Shown here piece after piece: positions 24,503-34,690 of a DNA stretch of 64,000 bases. Each line of letters begins with the position of its first letter. The first letter of the stretch is position 1. Position numbers and translations under genes: made by a program. Location of the stretch: NCBI GenBank assembly GCA_015342445.1, contig JACEFO010000524.1, positions 992,001 through 1,056,000 on the forward strand. The letters run 5' to 3'. The DNA comes from Digitaria exilis. Its lineage: Eukaryota; Streptophyta; Magnoliopsida; Poales; Poaceae. The notes beneath the pieces were generated by a model that worked only from the letters and a program-made list of their open reading frames with translations, had not been told where the DNA came from and searched no databases.

Positions 24503-25843
24503 ATGAGTAAGGGCAGCTTCTTGTTGTCGATGTGCTTGCTGGTCCTCCTGCAAGTTTGCATCGCCGCCCAGCTGCCCCTGATCTCGAGCAGCCAGCCTCA
24601 GATCGCAGACGCCGTTCTGTGTCGAGATCCCATCCGGAGGGCGCTGTGGATGTCAAGCCATGCCCGCGACGAGTTCCATGGCCACAGCGCTGATTCAATC
24701 TCCGATGAGGAACTCACCGGCGATGAGTATGACGACAGCAACTATGGAGCTGAAGCCGGTAAAGGATTGTTGCCTCCGGATGGTGATGGCGACGGTGGCA
24801 GCAGTGGAGGAACGAAGGATAGCTCCTCCGGTGTTGATGTTCAATGCCCCGAGTGTGGGAAATTCTTCAAGAACGACAAGTCCATGTTTGGCCACCTCCG
24901 GAGCCATCCAAATAGGGGTTACAAAGGTGCTACTCCGCCGGTGAAGAAGATCAAGCTGTCGCCGGAGACGGCAATTGCATCGTCTTCTTCGGCGCAGCTA
25001 GGTACCAACCGACTATCACCTCCTCAGCAGCATAGCGGTCGTGATCCTCAGCTAACACCATTAGAGAAACTATGTGCGTGTGTAATGCTCACATTGAAAT
25101 ACGGCAGAGACAATAATGGCAAGGCGGCACAGCAAGCACCGCCGCCACCGACACCGTCGCCTTTGTTTGGAAAGGTTGAGGCAGTTGGGCAAGCTGAAGG
25201 TGGAACGAGAGGATTATTGGCCACAGGCAATAGTAGTACTACAGATGAATTCAAGTGCAATAATAATACTGGTGTGGAAGCTGGCAATCTGATAAACAGT
25301 GATGGACACAGCGGTTTCATTGTGAAAATCCCCAAGAAGAAAAGGAACATGCCCAAAGAGATCATAGAGGCACGAAGCAGGAAGAAGGCCAAGCTTGTGC
25401 TGACTCCCAAGGAGAAGCGACCATACGTCTGCAAACATTGCAAGGCAGAGTTCCCGACGAACCAGGCTCTGGGTGGCCACGTGGCAGGCCACCACAGGGA
25501 GAAGAAGATGCAGCGACTGAATCTGAATGACCCCCTGGGCATGGTTGCCGAAAGCCACAACAATGGGAGGCTGCAGCGAGTTATTAAAGGCCGAGGTTAT
25601 GATGGTGACGAAGATCTGTCTCTACCAAGGGGACAGCAGCTCCCCTTGCAGTTCCCCGTGGGACTGAACGTGCCATGGCATTCTTCTGGGATGGCATCAG
25701 GAGGGCAGGTGAGGCAGCTCCAGTCTGAAAGGAGGAACCTCGGCCTGCCATCGGCTACTCCGGCTCGGACTGACCATGGAGATGCACGCAGGCTTTTGGA
25801 CTTGAACATTGATCTGAATGTGGAGGCTCCGGAGCTGGAATAA
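24503..25843 (+). CDS. C2H2 zinc finger transcription factor, two fingers with EAR motif
   Basis: An intronless 446-aa frame from the first ATG. Finger 1 spans C115-H135 (CPECGKFFKNDKSMFGHLRS; plant-type but with SMFGH in place of QALGGH). Finger 2 spans C310-H330 and carries the canonical plant QALGGH core. A basic PKKKR (about 277-281) is a likely nuclear signal. The protein ends LDLNIDLNVEAPELE, a DLN-type EAR repression motif. This places it among ZAT-like repressors that recruit TOPLESS co-repressors. The first 25 residues (FLLSMCLLVLLQVCIAA) look like a secretion signal, odd for a nuclear protein. An in-frame ATG at 24650 (Met50) would give a 397-aa protein without it and may be the real start. 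AATAAA at 25894 is a plausible poly(A) signal. Confidence 0.9.
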   Translation: MSKGSFLLSMCLLVLLQVCIAAQLPLISSSQPQIADAVLCRDPIRRALWMSSHARDEFHGHSADSISDEELTGDEYDDSNYGAEAGKGLLPPDGDGDGGSSGGTKDSSSGVDVQCPECGKFFKNDKSMFGHLRSHPNRGYKGATPPVKKIKLSPETAIASSSSAQLGTNRLSPPQQHSGRDPQLTPLEKLCACVMLTLKYGRDNNGKAAQQAPPPPTPSPLFGKVEAVGQAEGGTRGLLATGNSSTTDEFKCNNNTGVEAGNLINSDGHSGFIVKIPKKKRNMPKEIIEARSRKKAKLVLTPKEKRPYVCKHCKAEFPTNQALGGHVAGHHREKKMQRLNLNDPLGMVAESHNNGRLQRVIKGRGYDGDEDLSLPRGQQLPLQFPVGLNVPWHSSGMASGGQVRQLQSERRNLGLPSATPARTDHGDARRLLDLNIDLNVEAPELE

Positions 25844-26202
25844 TAGAAGATGCACAAATCTCTTGTGCGTGTTCAGTGGATGATCGGAGAAGGAATAAAG
25901 AGACGAGCAGGCTTTATATTTGACTACACGTACCTTAATTATTCTGTAAGCTTGAGAATTCTTCTTCTTGTATGAATATTATGTGTTTGTCTCTAGAAAA
26001 CAGTAATCTGGATTAATGTCTAAATCCAAGATGCACACTCGTGCAGTTAATTTGGCCAAGTACTAACCAGGTAGTGAAGTATCTGAAGCACAGCTGACAT
26101 CCTTTTCCGACTCTTTTTCTAATCTGGTTTGGCTCAGTTTTTTTTTCTCCTAAGCATGTAATACCTTGGCTGTATTCTGACAAGTACAAGCCATCTCTTT
26201 GC

Positions 26203-26406
26203 TGTTAGATTTAGTCCTACATCGGTAATTGATGGTGGAGGAGCACAACACATAAGGTGGGGCAATCCTCCTCCTATCAAACTAGTCTTTTGGGTTGAGT
26301 TAGGTCCGAGGCCTTGAAAGTGTTGGGCTCCGGTGGACCTAGGCCGTGGGACGCCGACTCGTGTGTACAACGGGTCAGGGCCGGAATCCGCTGCACCAAT
26401 CTAACA
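26203..26406. mobile_element. TRIM/SMART-type solo LTR
   Basis: A 204-bp unit begins TGTTAGATTTAGTCCTACAT and ends CCAATCTAACA, giving an inverted TGTTAGAT / ATCTAACA. It is flanked by a perfect 5-bp duplication TTTGC (26198-26202, 26407-26411). The start resembles widespread small plant LTRs of TRIM elements. It lies 360 bp past the zinc finger stop codon. Confidence 0.9.
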
Positions 26407-26411
26407 TTTGC

Positions 26412-27564
26412 ATTACCCTCAATCATATGGGAGAGCATACACATTTCATTATGAAGCCATTAACATAAAAAAAATGGCGTTTCCTGATTTTACATATTTG
26501 ACGATTTGGTTAACGATGGCAATATGAAATTTCATGAAGCACATACAAATTTCATGGACCGTAGCACCCTAAACTATTTCCATGTTCTGATACTCTTGAA
26601 GTGATCATATGAGAAATTCAACGTTTTTAAGTGGTTCATTCCAAATGTTACTCTAGATTCATGATTGGACCTCAACTCCTCAAGTGAACTAGAGCCTAAG
26701 AGATTGCATGATTGGACCTCAAGTGAACTAGATTCATAGTTGGGGACATAGTACTAGGGTACAATTTCTTTCATCATACAATTCTCTTGCAATATCTTTC
26801 TGTTATTTGTTCCATGATGGCCACCGACATTATGAAGGTTATAAAAGGCGGGTATATCTGCGAAGAGTGAGTTTAGAATATGCCTACCTGGGTACTGACA
26901 GAAATTTATGATCCCCATAAAGTCTACTTTCAATTTTGGCTTGAATTTTTCCACTGAAGGCCTAGTGGTTCCCAGCGGCTAACTCAAATAAGTTTGGAAT
27001 TGTCCCTACTTGATAACCCAGAGTTTTGCCCAAGAGATTGCATTTTTCTATCCTCACATTAATAAGAACAATATGGTTATGTGTATTGTTTAAGAAATGA
27101 GTGTTTTCCCTGGATCCTATTTTAAAATCATTTCCTGCCGAGTGGATGTTCATCCTGCGTGGCACTGGAGCCAGAACCGCACGGAGCACTGGAACCAGCA
27201 TCACCCCCACCAAATCGGACACATCCCTACAGGCCACAGTTCAGCTCACAGTATATCCCATCTTCAGGGAGATCGATATGTGCATGGGCAACCAGATTCT
27301 GTGGCCGGCTTCGCCGAAACTATTTCACCTCACTTGGATGTTCAACTTTACAATGCAACCGAACAGCTCCCCTACCCTTTCTGCTTACAGTCTAAATGTA
27401 CAATGTCTAAAGAAGATACAAATAATCAACACAATAAATTATCAAATCATAACCTAAAACCATATCAATTTACATGTCAGCTACACCTATCCGACAAGGC
27501 CTAATATACTTCTACAGCAACCTGTTCCGAAGGGCAAAAGCCTGGGGCGTCAGGTCGAGCTTCA
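26412..27564. other. Intergenic, no recognised gene
   Basis: This lies between the convergent zinc finger and MAU2 genes. ORFs near 27097-27504 on the plus strand have no domain features. The MAU2 3' UTR likely occupies its right end. Confidence 0.45.
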
Positions 27565-30500
27565 TCACCGCCGCCTTGTACTGCGCCTCCCTGAGCCTTG
27601 GTCCACAAGCCTTTTGAGGGAAGGCTGAGTAGTGGGAAGTCCCACAGATTCTGGAATGTCAAGGTCACCGTTTGCTGTTGGGCCAGTCATCTCTGACTGC
27701 CTCCTTGACGTGTCATGTAATGGCTGAATCTGGATTCTTGATTTCTCCACCTGAAAGGAGCTCTAGTTAACCAATATGCCTTTTGCAAAGTTGATGGGCG
27801 CACCAAGTATAAAAGCGTGCCAAATAGATCACATAAACGGCTCAAAAACTGCCTAGGTCAGCTGGTAGTTTCTTGGCTATGCTCGCCTCTAGAGGCTTAA
27901 AAACTTTGCTGTTATGTGAGTGGATGCAAGTATGCAATTAGCTTAACTTCAAATCGCGACTATTCTTAACATACCAACTCCTGGTGAAAATCATGCGAAC
28001 AAGCTTCAGAAAGCCTTCTCTGCAGTTCATCTTCTTTCTTCCTTTCATACTCAAAGTTCTCCATTTCATTCTCTCTCTCTCCCAATTCACGATACAACTC
28101 TGAAATCAGACATCAGTTTTCTATCAACCTTACTTTAAAAGCATACATATGAATAAGATGCACTTCCATAGTAAGGTTGTTCAATCAGATAACAGTACAG
28201 ATCAACGCCAATTTTTTAGAATGCATAATACAAGATTCAACAGCCAGCCTATACTACAAAAGTTGCAAATGCCTAAATTTAGCAACTTTTGTTTAAATAG
28301 CATTCTGAAAAAGATACACATAACCTGTATTGCTTACCTGTAAATACTGACAGGATCCAGATTTGTGTTGGAATGTCAACTAGCGTCTTAGCTAAGGTCA
28401 ACGATGACTTCAGGATCTCTCTAGCCTGTACTGCATCATGTAGCTGAAGTGCTAATGTGCCCAGCATTGTTAAGTACTGAGAAACCAATTGGATGTTACC
28501 CAACTGTTGGTGCGCTATTTTCAAACCACTTGCAAGGCGTTGCCTGTACATGAGCATTAAATGTTGATAAAATACAAATGAATTTACAAAACATGCTGAT
28601 AATGTGCTAAAAAGGTGAATAAAATTGCTATTAAGATAATAATAGGAAACAAAATAACGCAGATCACAGCTAACATATCATTCATGGGCGCCCTAATCCA
28701 ATCGCACTACATGTAAAACCATTTATAGTGTCTTCTTTGTTCAATAGTTACTGAGCAACACTTACCGTGCTTCTTGCGCATTATGTTGTCTCATAAGTAG
28801 AAGTCCATAAACAAAAGTTATGCAAGTCTTCTCTCGCACACCAACAAAAGAGTCCACTGTTCTAAAAGCAGGACCAACCAATTCTAGTGCCTAAGGAATA
28901 AAATAGAAAAAGCAATATTCAGTCAAGTGGGTTCGCTTGAAGCAGCAGAATACAAGTAGAAAAGCATGAGATGCTATCAAGATCTACCACACCTGTGAAG
29001 ACGATTCTGCATCACCCTTACAAATATATGACACTGCTGCGTAGACTTGGCACATCAATTGCATTGATTTGCTCTCTGTCAGCTGAGATCATCACAAACG
29101 AACTAACATTAAAAGATGTGACCTATTGTAGAAAGCATCTACAGTTTTGTAATCTTGGAAAGGGTATATAGAAGGTAGCTGAAAATACCTTGATTGCTTC
29201 AAGGAAGTGGAAAGCAGCCTCATCAAAGCAGCCAACAGAATGTGCATATTGTCCCCTTAACATTTGAATGGTGCTTTCACATCCACGAAGGACAGTTGGG
29301 AAACGAGTAAACCAGCTTTTCATCTGTGCTAAAGCCTAAAAAAGGGTGGTTAAAATAAAATGTGTTACCTATAGCTAAGAACCAGAAGATCACTAAACCA
29401 ACTGTGACAAAATCTGATTACATCAAATCCTAATCTACATACTAATATAAGTTAGGTTAACCTATCATGTGAGATATCCGGAGTAAACTAACTGGCACAA
29501 AGATGTGCTAACAAGTAAAAAGAAACTATGCTGCATGGATACAGATACGTGTATCTGTTATGAACCTGCTGGATCGTGGTGAAGAAAGGGGGCTGCTGCT
29601 AGGGTTTGAGGGAGAATTGGGGCGCTAGGAAGGCCGGCCGCAGGGCTTTGCCCATGGCCGGCAAGAGGGAGGGGATTTCCTTCTAATCTCTTGCTTGATT
29701 AAAATTGATACATCCCCTCTCCTTATATAGAGAGGTTACTTAGCCCCTAAGAAAGACCCTTAACCCTAACCCTAATGGGCCTAGCCGCCTGGCCCAATAA
29801 GCCCAGTCGGCTACACCTGACAGTATCAGTATCGGACGGATACGGATATGTGGATACGTCATTTCCCCCAAAAACATGATACGGAGATACGTTTCATCAT
29901 TTTTTAATATAAATAAATACTGATGCAAAACTTAGCTCATAACAATAATTATGTAATAGGTACTTGTGGTCTTGCAGTTTGTAGTGTGTTTTCAAAAGGC
30001 ATAGTGCTAGTTTGTAGTGTGTTTAACGGTGAACTTTAAAAATCTAGAATACTTAAACATTCAAATAGAACCATGGATGCTAGTTAAAAATGGTATGCTT
30101 ATGTGTTTACCGATTGCGCTTCAACAAATTCTGATCTTGTCAGATCCACAGCAACTTTGTTTTCCAGAAATTGAAGTAAAAGCGTCAAGTACAGACCAAC
30201 TGTCCAGAGTGTTGAGTGCTCCAAATTTGCCTCTGTATAGCATGTCAGTTGAAAAATGAAAATAGACTAGTAACTACATATAATCAACTGATTACAGACA
30301 AATAAAAAAAGACGAAAGCAACAGGAGAACTAAAACACAATTTAGGCCTAAAATGGTAAGATTTGTTTCTCCTATAGTGTATCACAAAGACTCCCATAGG
30401 TGGAATAGGTGCACTAAGCCATTAACTAAAGTGCCTAGCAGCACGAGGTAACAAAATGAAAAATATCCACAAGGATTGGCTGGAACAGAGATCAACCATT

Positions 30501-33092
30501 TTGTTAGGCCACTCCACTAGAGGCTCTATAGTTCTCTACTCTCTACAAAACATTAAGTAAGAAAGAACGAAGAAAATGGAAGGATATACACTAGCAATCA
30601 AACTCAGCACCTAAAAATGCAATCAGTTCTGAGTTGTGGAATGTTATATCATTAACTTTTGTCCAGCATAGAAACAATATTAAAGTGAAAAATTACGATT
30701 GTTCAGTGTTATCGGTAAAAAAATGTAGAGTGGTTAAAAACTATGCATATGTTTACTATGGCTGGGTAACTATTACTAAGTTTGTGACCAAGTTTGGTTG
30801 AGTGGTTACCAGGCATCATGAAGGCAGGACACTAGAGGGTAATGATAGGATATTTTTCTATTATTGACAGGGTGAAAATGTGGGTAGCGCTCTCTAAAGC
30901 ATGAAAATATAGTTGTAACGCAAAAGTGGTAAAGGTCTTAATCAGAATTAATTACCTGTCACACCATCCACAATGCCAAGCTTCAGAAGTTCATCTGTGG
31001 AAAACAATATGAAAAACACATAAATAAAGTACAGAATAAGGAATAGGTGGAGTTTCAGCTTTACATGCACCATAAAAATTATGTCTAAATTCTAATTTTT
31101 AGAAGATCCATAAAAAAAAATTCTGCTGGACTGTGTATGTACTCATTTACTTCGTTCTAATAAGTAATAACCACTCAAGTTTAACATTTGGTCCTGACAT
31201 TTATTAGGCCTTTACATCATATTTGTCTAGAGAACCTAACCGCACTCAAATACAGAACCTAGTAAAACACATGTCGCAAATAGTAACGATGCTCATGATA
31301 TAACTGCTAAATGGTCGCATTACGGTAACTCCACAGCAGCACGAGAATGATCAAGTACATTTTTTCTCTTTAAAAAAGGATTCACCCCAGTGGCCAACAC
31401 TGTCCTCTCCCTCTCTGAATTTGCCCCTCCAGCAGCATAATATCATAAGTTACTACTTGTGCGAACAAGAAATGTGGAAGTGGGGAAAGTTCTAACAGGT
31501 CCGGAAGTGCAAAGCAAGGGAATGAGTAATGGGGAAAATTTTGAAGTTCCAAGCACACTAGCAAAAGTAAGTGTTACAACTATAATAGAATCTAACAATT
31601 CACCATCAATTTATCATTGAAAAAATAATTCAACATTAATTAAGCTATGAAAGTACCTCATGAAATAGATTCTACAAGAAAATACCAATCAAACCCTTAT
31701 TAAAATGAGCAGATGGATTAGTTGGCGCCTCCCTCAATAGTAACCGTCATAGTCAACTTTGCCACGTCAATAGAATTGCTAAACATGAGAAGTGGCTAAA
31801 AGGTTTTCAATGAGACATAATTCAGAGGCTCATACCATGGATTAGCTGGAGTCCTGAATCTATCCTCTTCCCACATTCCTTAAATATCCCTTTAGGACGA
31901 CCCACCATGACGACCATGAGATCTACAAGCACAAACACCGCGGTACGTGGGAGCCACTCCCCATGCATCGGTGGTGGCGCCAAAAGCAACTTATCCCCAT
32001 AGTCCAAGACATCACTCAATTTGTCGTACCCGCACAAAGCCCGCAGCTGAGCCTTGAGCTGCCTCTGCTTGTGTGACAGCGCCGACCTCTCCCTCTCCTT
32101 CAAACCAGGCTGCCCTAGAGTCCTCTCCACTGCTCTGAGCTCCTCAGCAAGGTCCTTGATTCGTCGGCCTCTCTGCAACTCGCTCTTGACAGCTGTGTCG
32201 AGCCGCTCTACACACTGTGAGGCAGCTTTGTAGTCGCAGATCCTCAGCAGGTAGAAGGTTCGCAGCAGCTCAATATAGAAGAAGAGTCCAACCCAGTGCT
32301 CCTTCTGCACCCAAATCGGCAGCAGATACACAGACATTAGATCACATCGCACTATTACGCACGGCATTACAAGGAACCGAAATCTGCAGAAACCTGCCCG
32401 GCCGGGAGTGCGTCCCAGAGCTGCGTGGCCCGAGTGAAGGAGCTCTCCACCGCGGCGCTGTCCTCCCAGCAGAGGAGGTGGACGTGGAGCTCGGAGGCGG
32501 CGAAGAAGAGCTCCAGCTGCGGGCTCCCGAGTTCGGCGGCGGCGCTTACCCCCGCCGAGAGGGCGGACAGCGCTGCGCCGGCGTCCCCGTCGGCGGTGAG
32601 CGCGGACGCGAGCTGCGCGTGGAAATTGCAGGTCCACATCAGCGCGGGCCCCCGCTGGAGGAGGCCGGAGGCCGAGGCGGACGCGAGGAGGCCCAGTCCG
32701 CGGTGGAGCACGTGCTTCTGCGACGGGACGGCCCCGAGGACGGCGTAGGCGCCGGCGAGGTGGGAGTGCGCGAGCAGCTTGAGGCGCGGCGGCGCGGAGG
32801 GGAGTGGGGAGAGGATGAGCAGGGCGCGCTCCAGGTGCGCCTTGGCGGCGGCGGGGGCGCCACCGGAGCGAGGGGCGGCGGCGCCCCCGCGGGGCGTGAG
32901 GAGGAGCGCGGCGAGGCGGAGGCGTGCGCGGGCCTCGGTGAGCGGGAGGAGCGCGGCGTTGTGCGGCGGGCGCAGCGCGGACTCGAGGCAGGCGGCCGCC
33001 GCCGGGAAGTCGCGGCGGCGCTCAGCCTCGTCGGCCAGCGCGAGGAGCCCCTCCGCCGACGCCGACGACGCGGAAGGGACGGCGAACGACAT
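27565..33092 (-). CDS. MAU2: MAU2/SCC4 sister chromatid cohesion loader subunit
   Basis: Ten exons on the minus strand give 735 aa: 33092-32394, 32304-31836, 30994-30956, 30232-30111, 29335-29189, 29082-28993, 28890-28766, 28543-28338, 28099-27975 and 27750-27565. All introns are GT-AG and all phases fit. MAU2 (SCC4) binds SCC2 and loads cohesin on chromatin in the nucleus. Diagnostic stretches include ARLRLAALLL (N-terminal), GLFFYIELLRTFYLLRICDY, GEWLPRTAVF, VGRPKGIFKECGKRI, MKSWFTRFPTVL, LRGQYAHSVGCFDEAAFHFL and QAREILKSSLTLAKTL, in the order seen in Arabidopsis SCC4, which is close in length. The fold is a TPR-like helical superhelix. The C terminus is basic (GSGRRSTRRR). Exon 1 is strongly GC-rich, later exons are not, as usual in grasses. 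Exon 3 codes only 13 residues. No defect seen. Confidence 0.95.
29556..29822. mobile_element. Solo LTR inside MAU2 intron 4
   Basis: A 267-bp unit starts TGTTATGAACCTGCTGG and ends CACCTGACA. A perfect 5-bp duplication GTATC flanks it (29551-29555, 29823-29827). It contains a TATA-like CTTATATAGAG near 29722 and looks like a small copia LTR. It sits in intron 4 (29336-30110), away from splice sites. The host tract around it is itself rich in GGATACG-like repeats. Confidence 0.85.
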
Positions 33093-33921
33093 GGCGGCGG
33101 CTAGAGCGCGGCGGCCGGCATGGGGGGTTGGGGGATTTGGGGGGAGCTTGCAGCGGAAGGAGGGGGAAGTGGGGACGGGTGCGGGCGGCGCCGGTTTCAA
33201 CGGGGGTCGTGCTCTCCCTGCTCCGCTCCTCTCGACTTGTTTCGAAGCGAATGGGGAAAGTAGAGATGGTCTGCACTCTGCAGGCTGGGAACTTGGGATT
33301 CGGCCCAGACCCCCCCAAAAAAAAATGGCGCAAATGTGAAACAATTATTTTGCAAGCTTTTTTCCCCAATGTGAAATGGATGAAAATGAAGGCCTTCACT
33401 TGCAAAATCGATAGCGCAAATGTGAAACAAAATGGCTTGGGCTATGATTTTTATGGTGAAGCAGCTTCTATGAGAGCCAAAGCTATTTTCGAAAGCGTTT
33501 CGTAAAACGGCTTCACTTGTTGAACTGATGTTGTGAAATGTTTAAACTACCATTTGCTATAATTTCATTTTACCTTATTTAATCTTTCCCTGTTGTTTCG
33601 TTCCATCCCTTTTTCTTTTTTTTTCCTCTTCCGCCTTATCCATTCGACGATGACTCTGTGTTTTCCACCTCTGTTGCCCACTCTCCTTCCACATCGCTCC
33701 CACCCGGCGTTGCTCTCGCCCAGTCACTTCCTCCCAGCACCTCGTCTGACAGTGTCGCCTCTCCTTCCCACACCTAGCGCCTCCGCTCTTGCCCAGCACT
33801 CAGCCAATACGAAGTCGTGATGCCAATTACAAGAGTCACAGGTCAATTTCACTTACCTAAGCTAGCCCAAAAAAGGTGGGATGTACACTTGCTACACTCT
33901 AACGCACTAAAGATTTCCTTA
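33093..33921 (-). promoter_or_regulatory. MAU2 upstream region with a short repeat
   Basis: This holds the MAU2 5' UTR and promoter (read on the minus strand). The phrase GCGCAAATGTGAAACAA occurs twice (near 33329 and 33415) with GCAAAA-containing links between. No TATA box was identified. Pyrimidine-rich sequence at 33580-33800 has no recognised gene. Confidence 0.4.
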
Positions 33922-34058
33922 GGCCATGTTCATATTCCCAACTATTTACTATTCATTCCAACTTTTCACTATTCCTCCCTCACAAAACACGTTTTCCAGC
34001 GAATGCTACAGTGTTTTTCTTATGCTACAGTGTTTTTTCCTACAATCTAAACACACCC
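33922..34058. mobile_element. Tourist-like MITE, family copy 1
   Basis: 137 bp, ends GGCCATGTTCA and, on the other strand, GGGTGTGTTTAG; flanked by TTA on both sides (33919-33921, 34059-34061). The interior ATTCATTCCAACTTTTCACT recurs in copies near 40955 and 41394. Confidence 0.82.
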
Positions 34059-34149
34059 TTAATCTTCTAATCAAGAACTTTTCGATCAACTTGGAGTGCC
34101 TCTCTTGCCTTCAATCTCACAAATACGAGCATTGAATTTTCGTGTGGCT

Positions 34150-34690
34150 AGAGAGCTTCAATGTGAGAGAAGATGGGGTATAAATAGCTCAGTCAGAACT
34201 CCTAGCCGTTACTGATGACATACCAGCAACGACTATTTTCGATGGCACCTTTGCGGCTGCATGGAAATAGTCAGCCTCCTTTCTCTTTGAAAATCAACGG
34301 CTGGTGACAACCATCGACAATTATGGTGTCAACTTTTGTCACCATCGAAATAATCATAGGTTTTACACAGAGAGCATGTCAACGACCTTGCTCAACCGAA
34401 GAGGCATCAACTATTTTGGTGGTTCCTGGGAGCCACCATTGAAATAGTTGATGCCTCTGCTCATTCTCGTCTGAATGAGCATCCACCGACTATTTTGACG
34501 CTGGCTCCAGAAGCCATCGAAATAGTCGGTGTCTCTCTGTTTCTTCTTCTTTTTCAATATTTTGAAGTCAAAACTAGTCCAATTCAAATTCTTTGAGTTT
34601 GCTAACTTCTTCATGGTTTCATGTGAGCTACCTAGTACTAGAATTTCACAAGTGTTCACTACACTTCAACTCTAGACCTCCAAGGTTAAG
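34150..34690. repeat. Transposon fragment with CGACTATTT inverted repeats
   Basis: Direct and inverted copies of a motif close to CCGACTATTTCGATGG fill this stretch. The same family of repeats occurs at 46740-47010. It may be subterminal CACTA sequence or part of a copia LTR. The sequence probably continues beyond the solo LTR, into 37487-37900. Confidence 0.55.

Noticed and set aside
29756..29775. Telomere-like CCCTAACCCTAA
   Set aside because: Only about two units, inside a solo LTR; chance similarity rather than an interstitial telomere.
32217..33339. Plus-strand ORFs of 186 and 295 codons opposite MAU2 exons 1 and 2
   Set aside because: They are antisense shadows of the MAU2 coding exons, with Arg/Gly/Glu-rich low-complexity translation.
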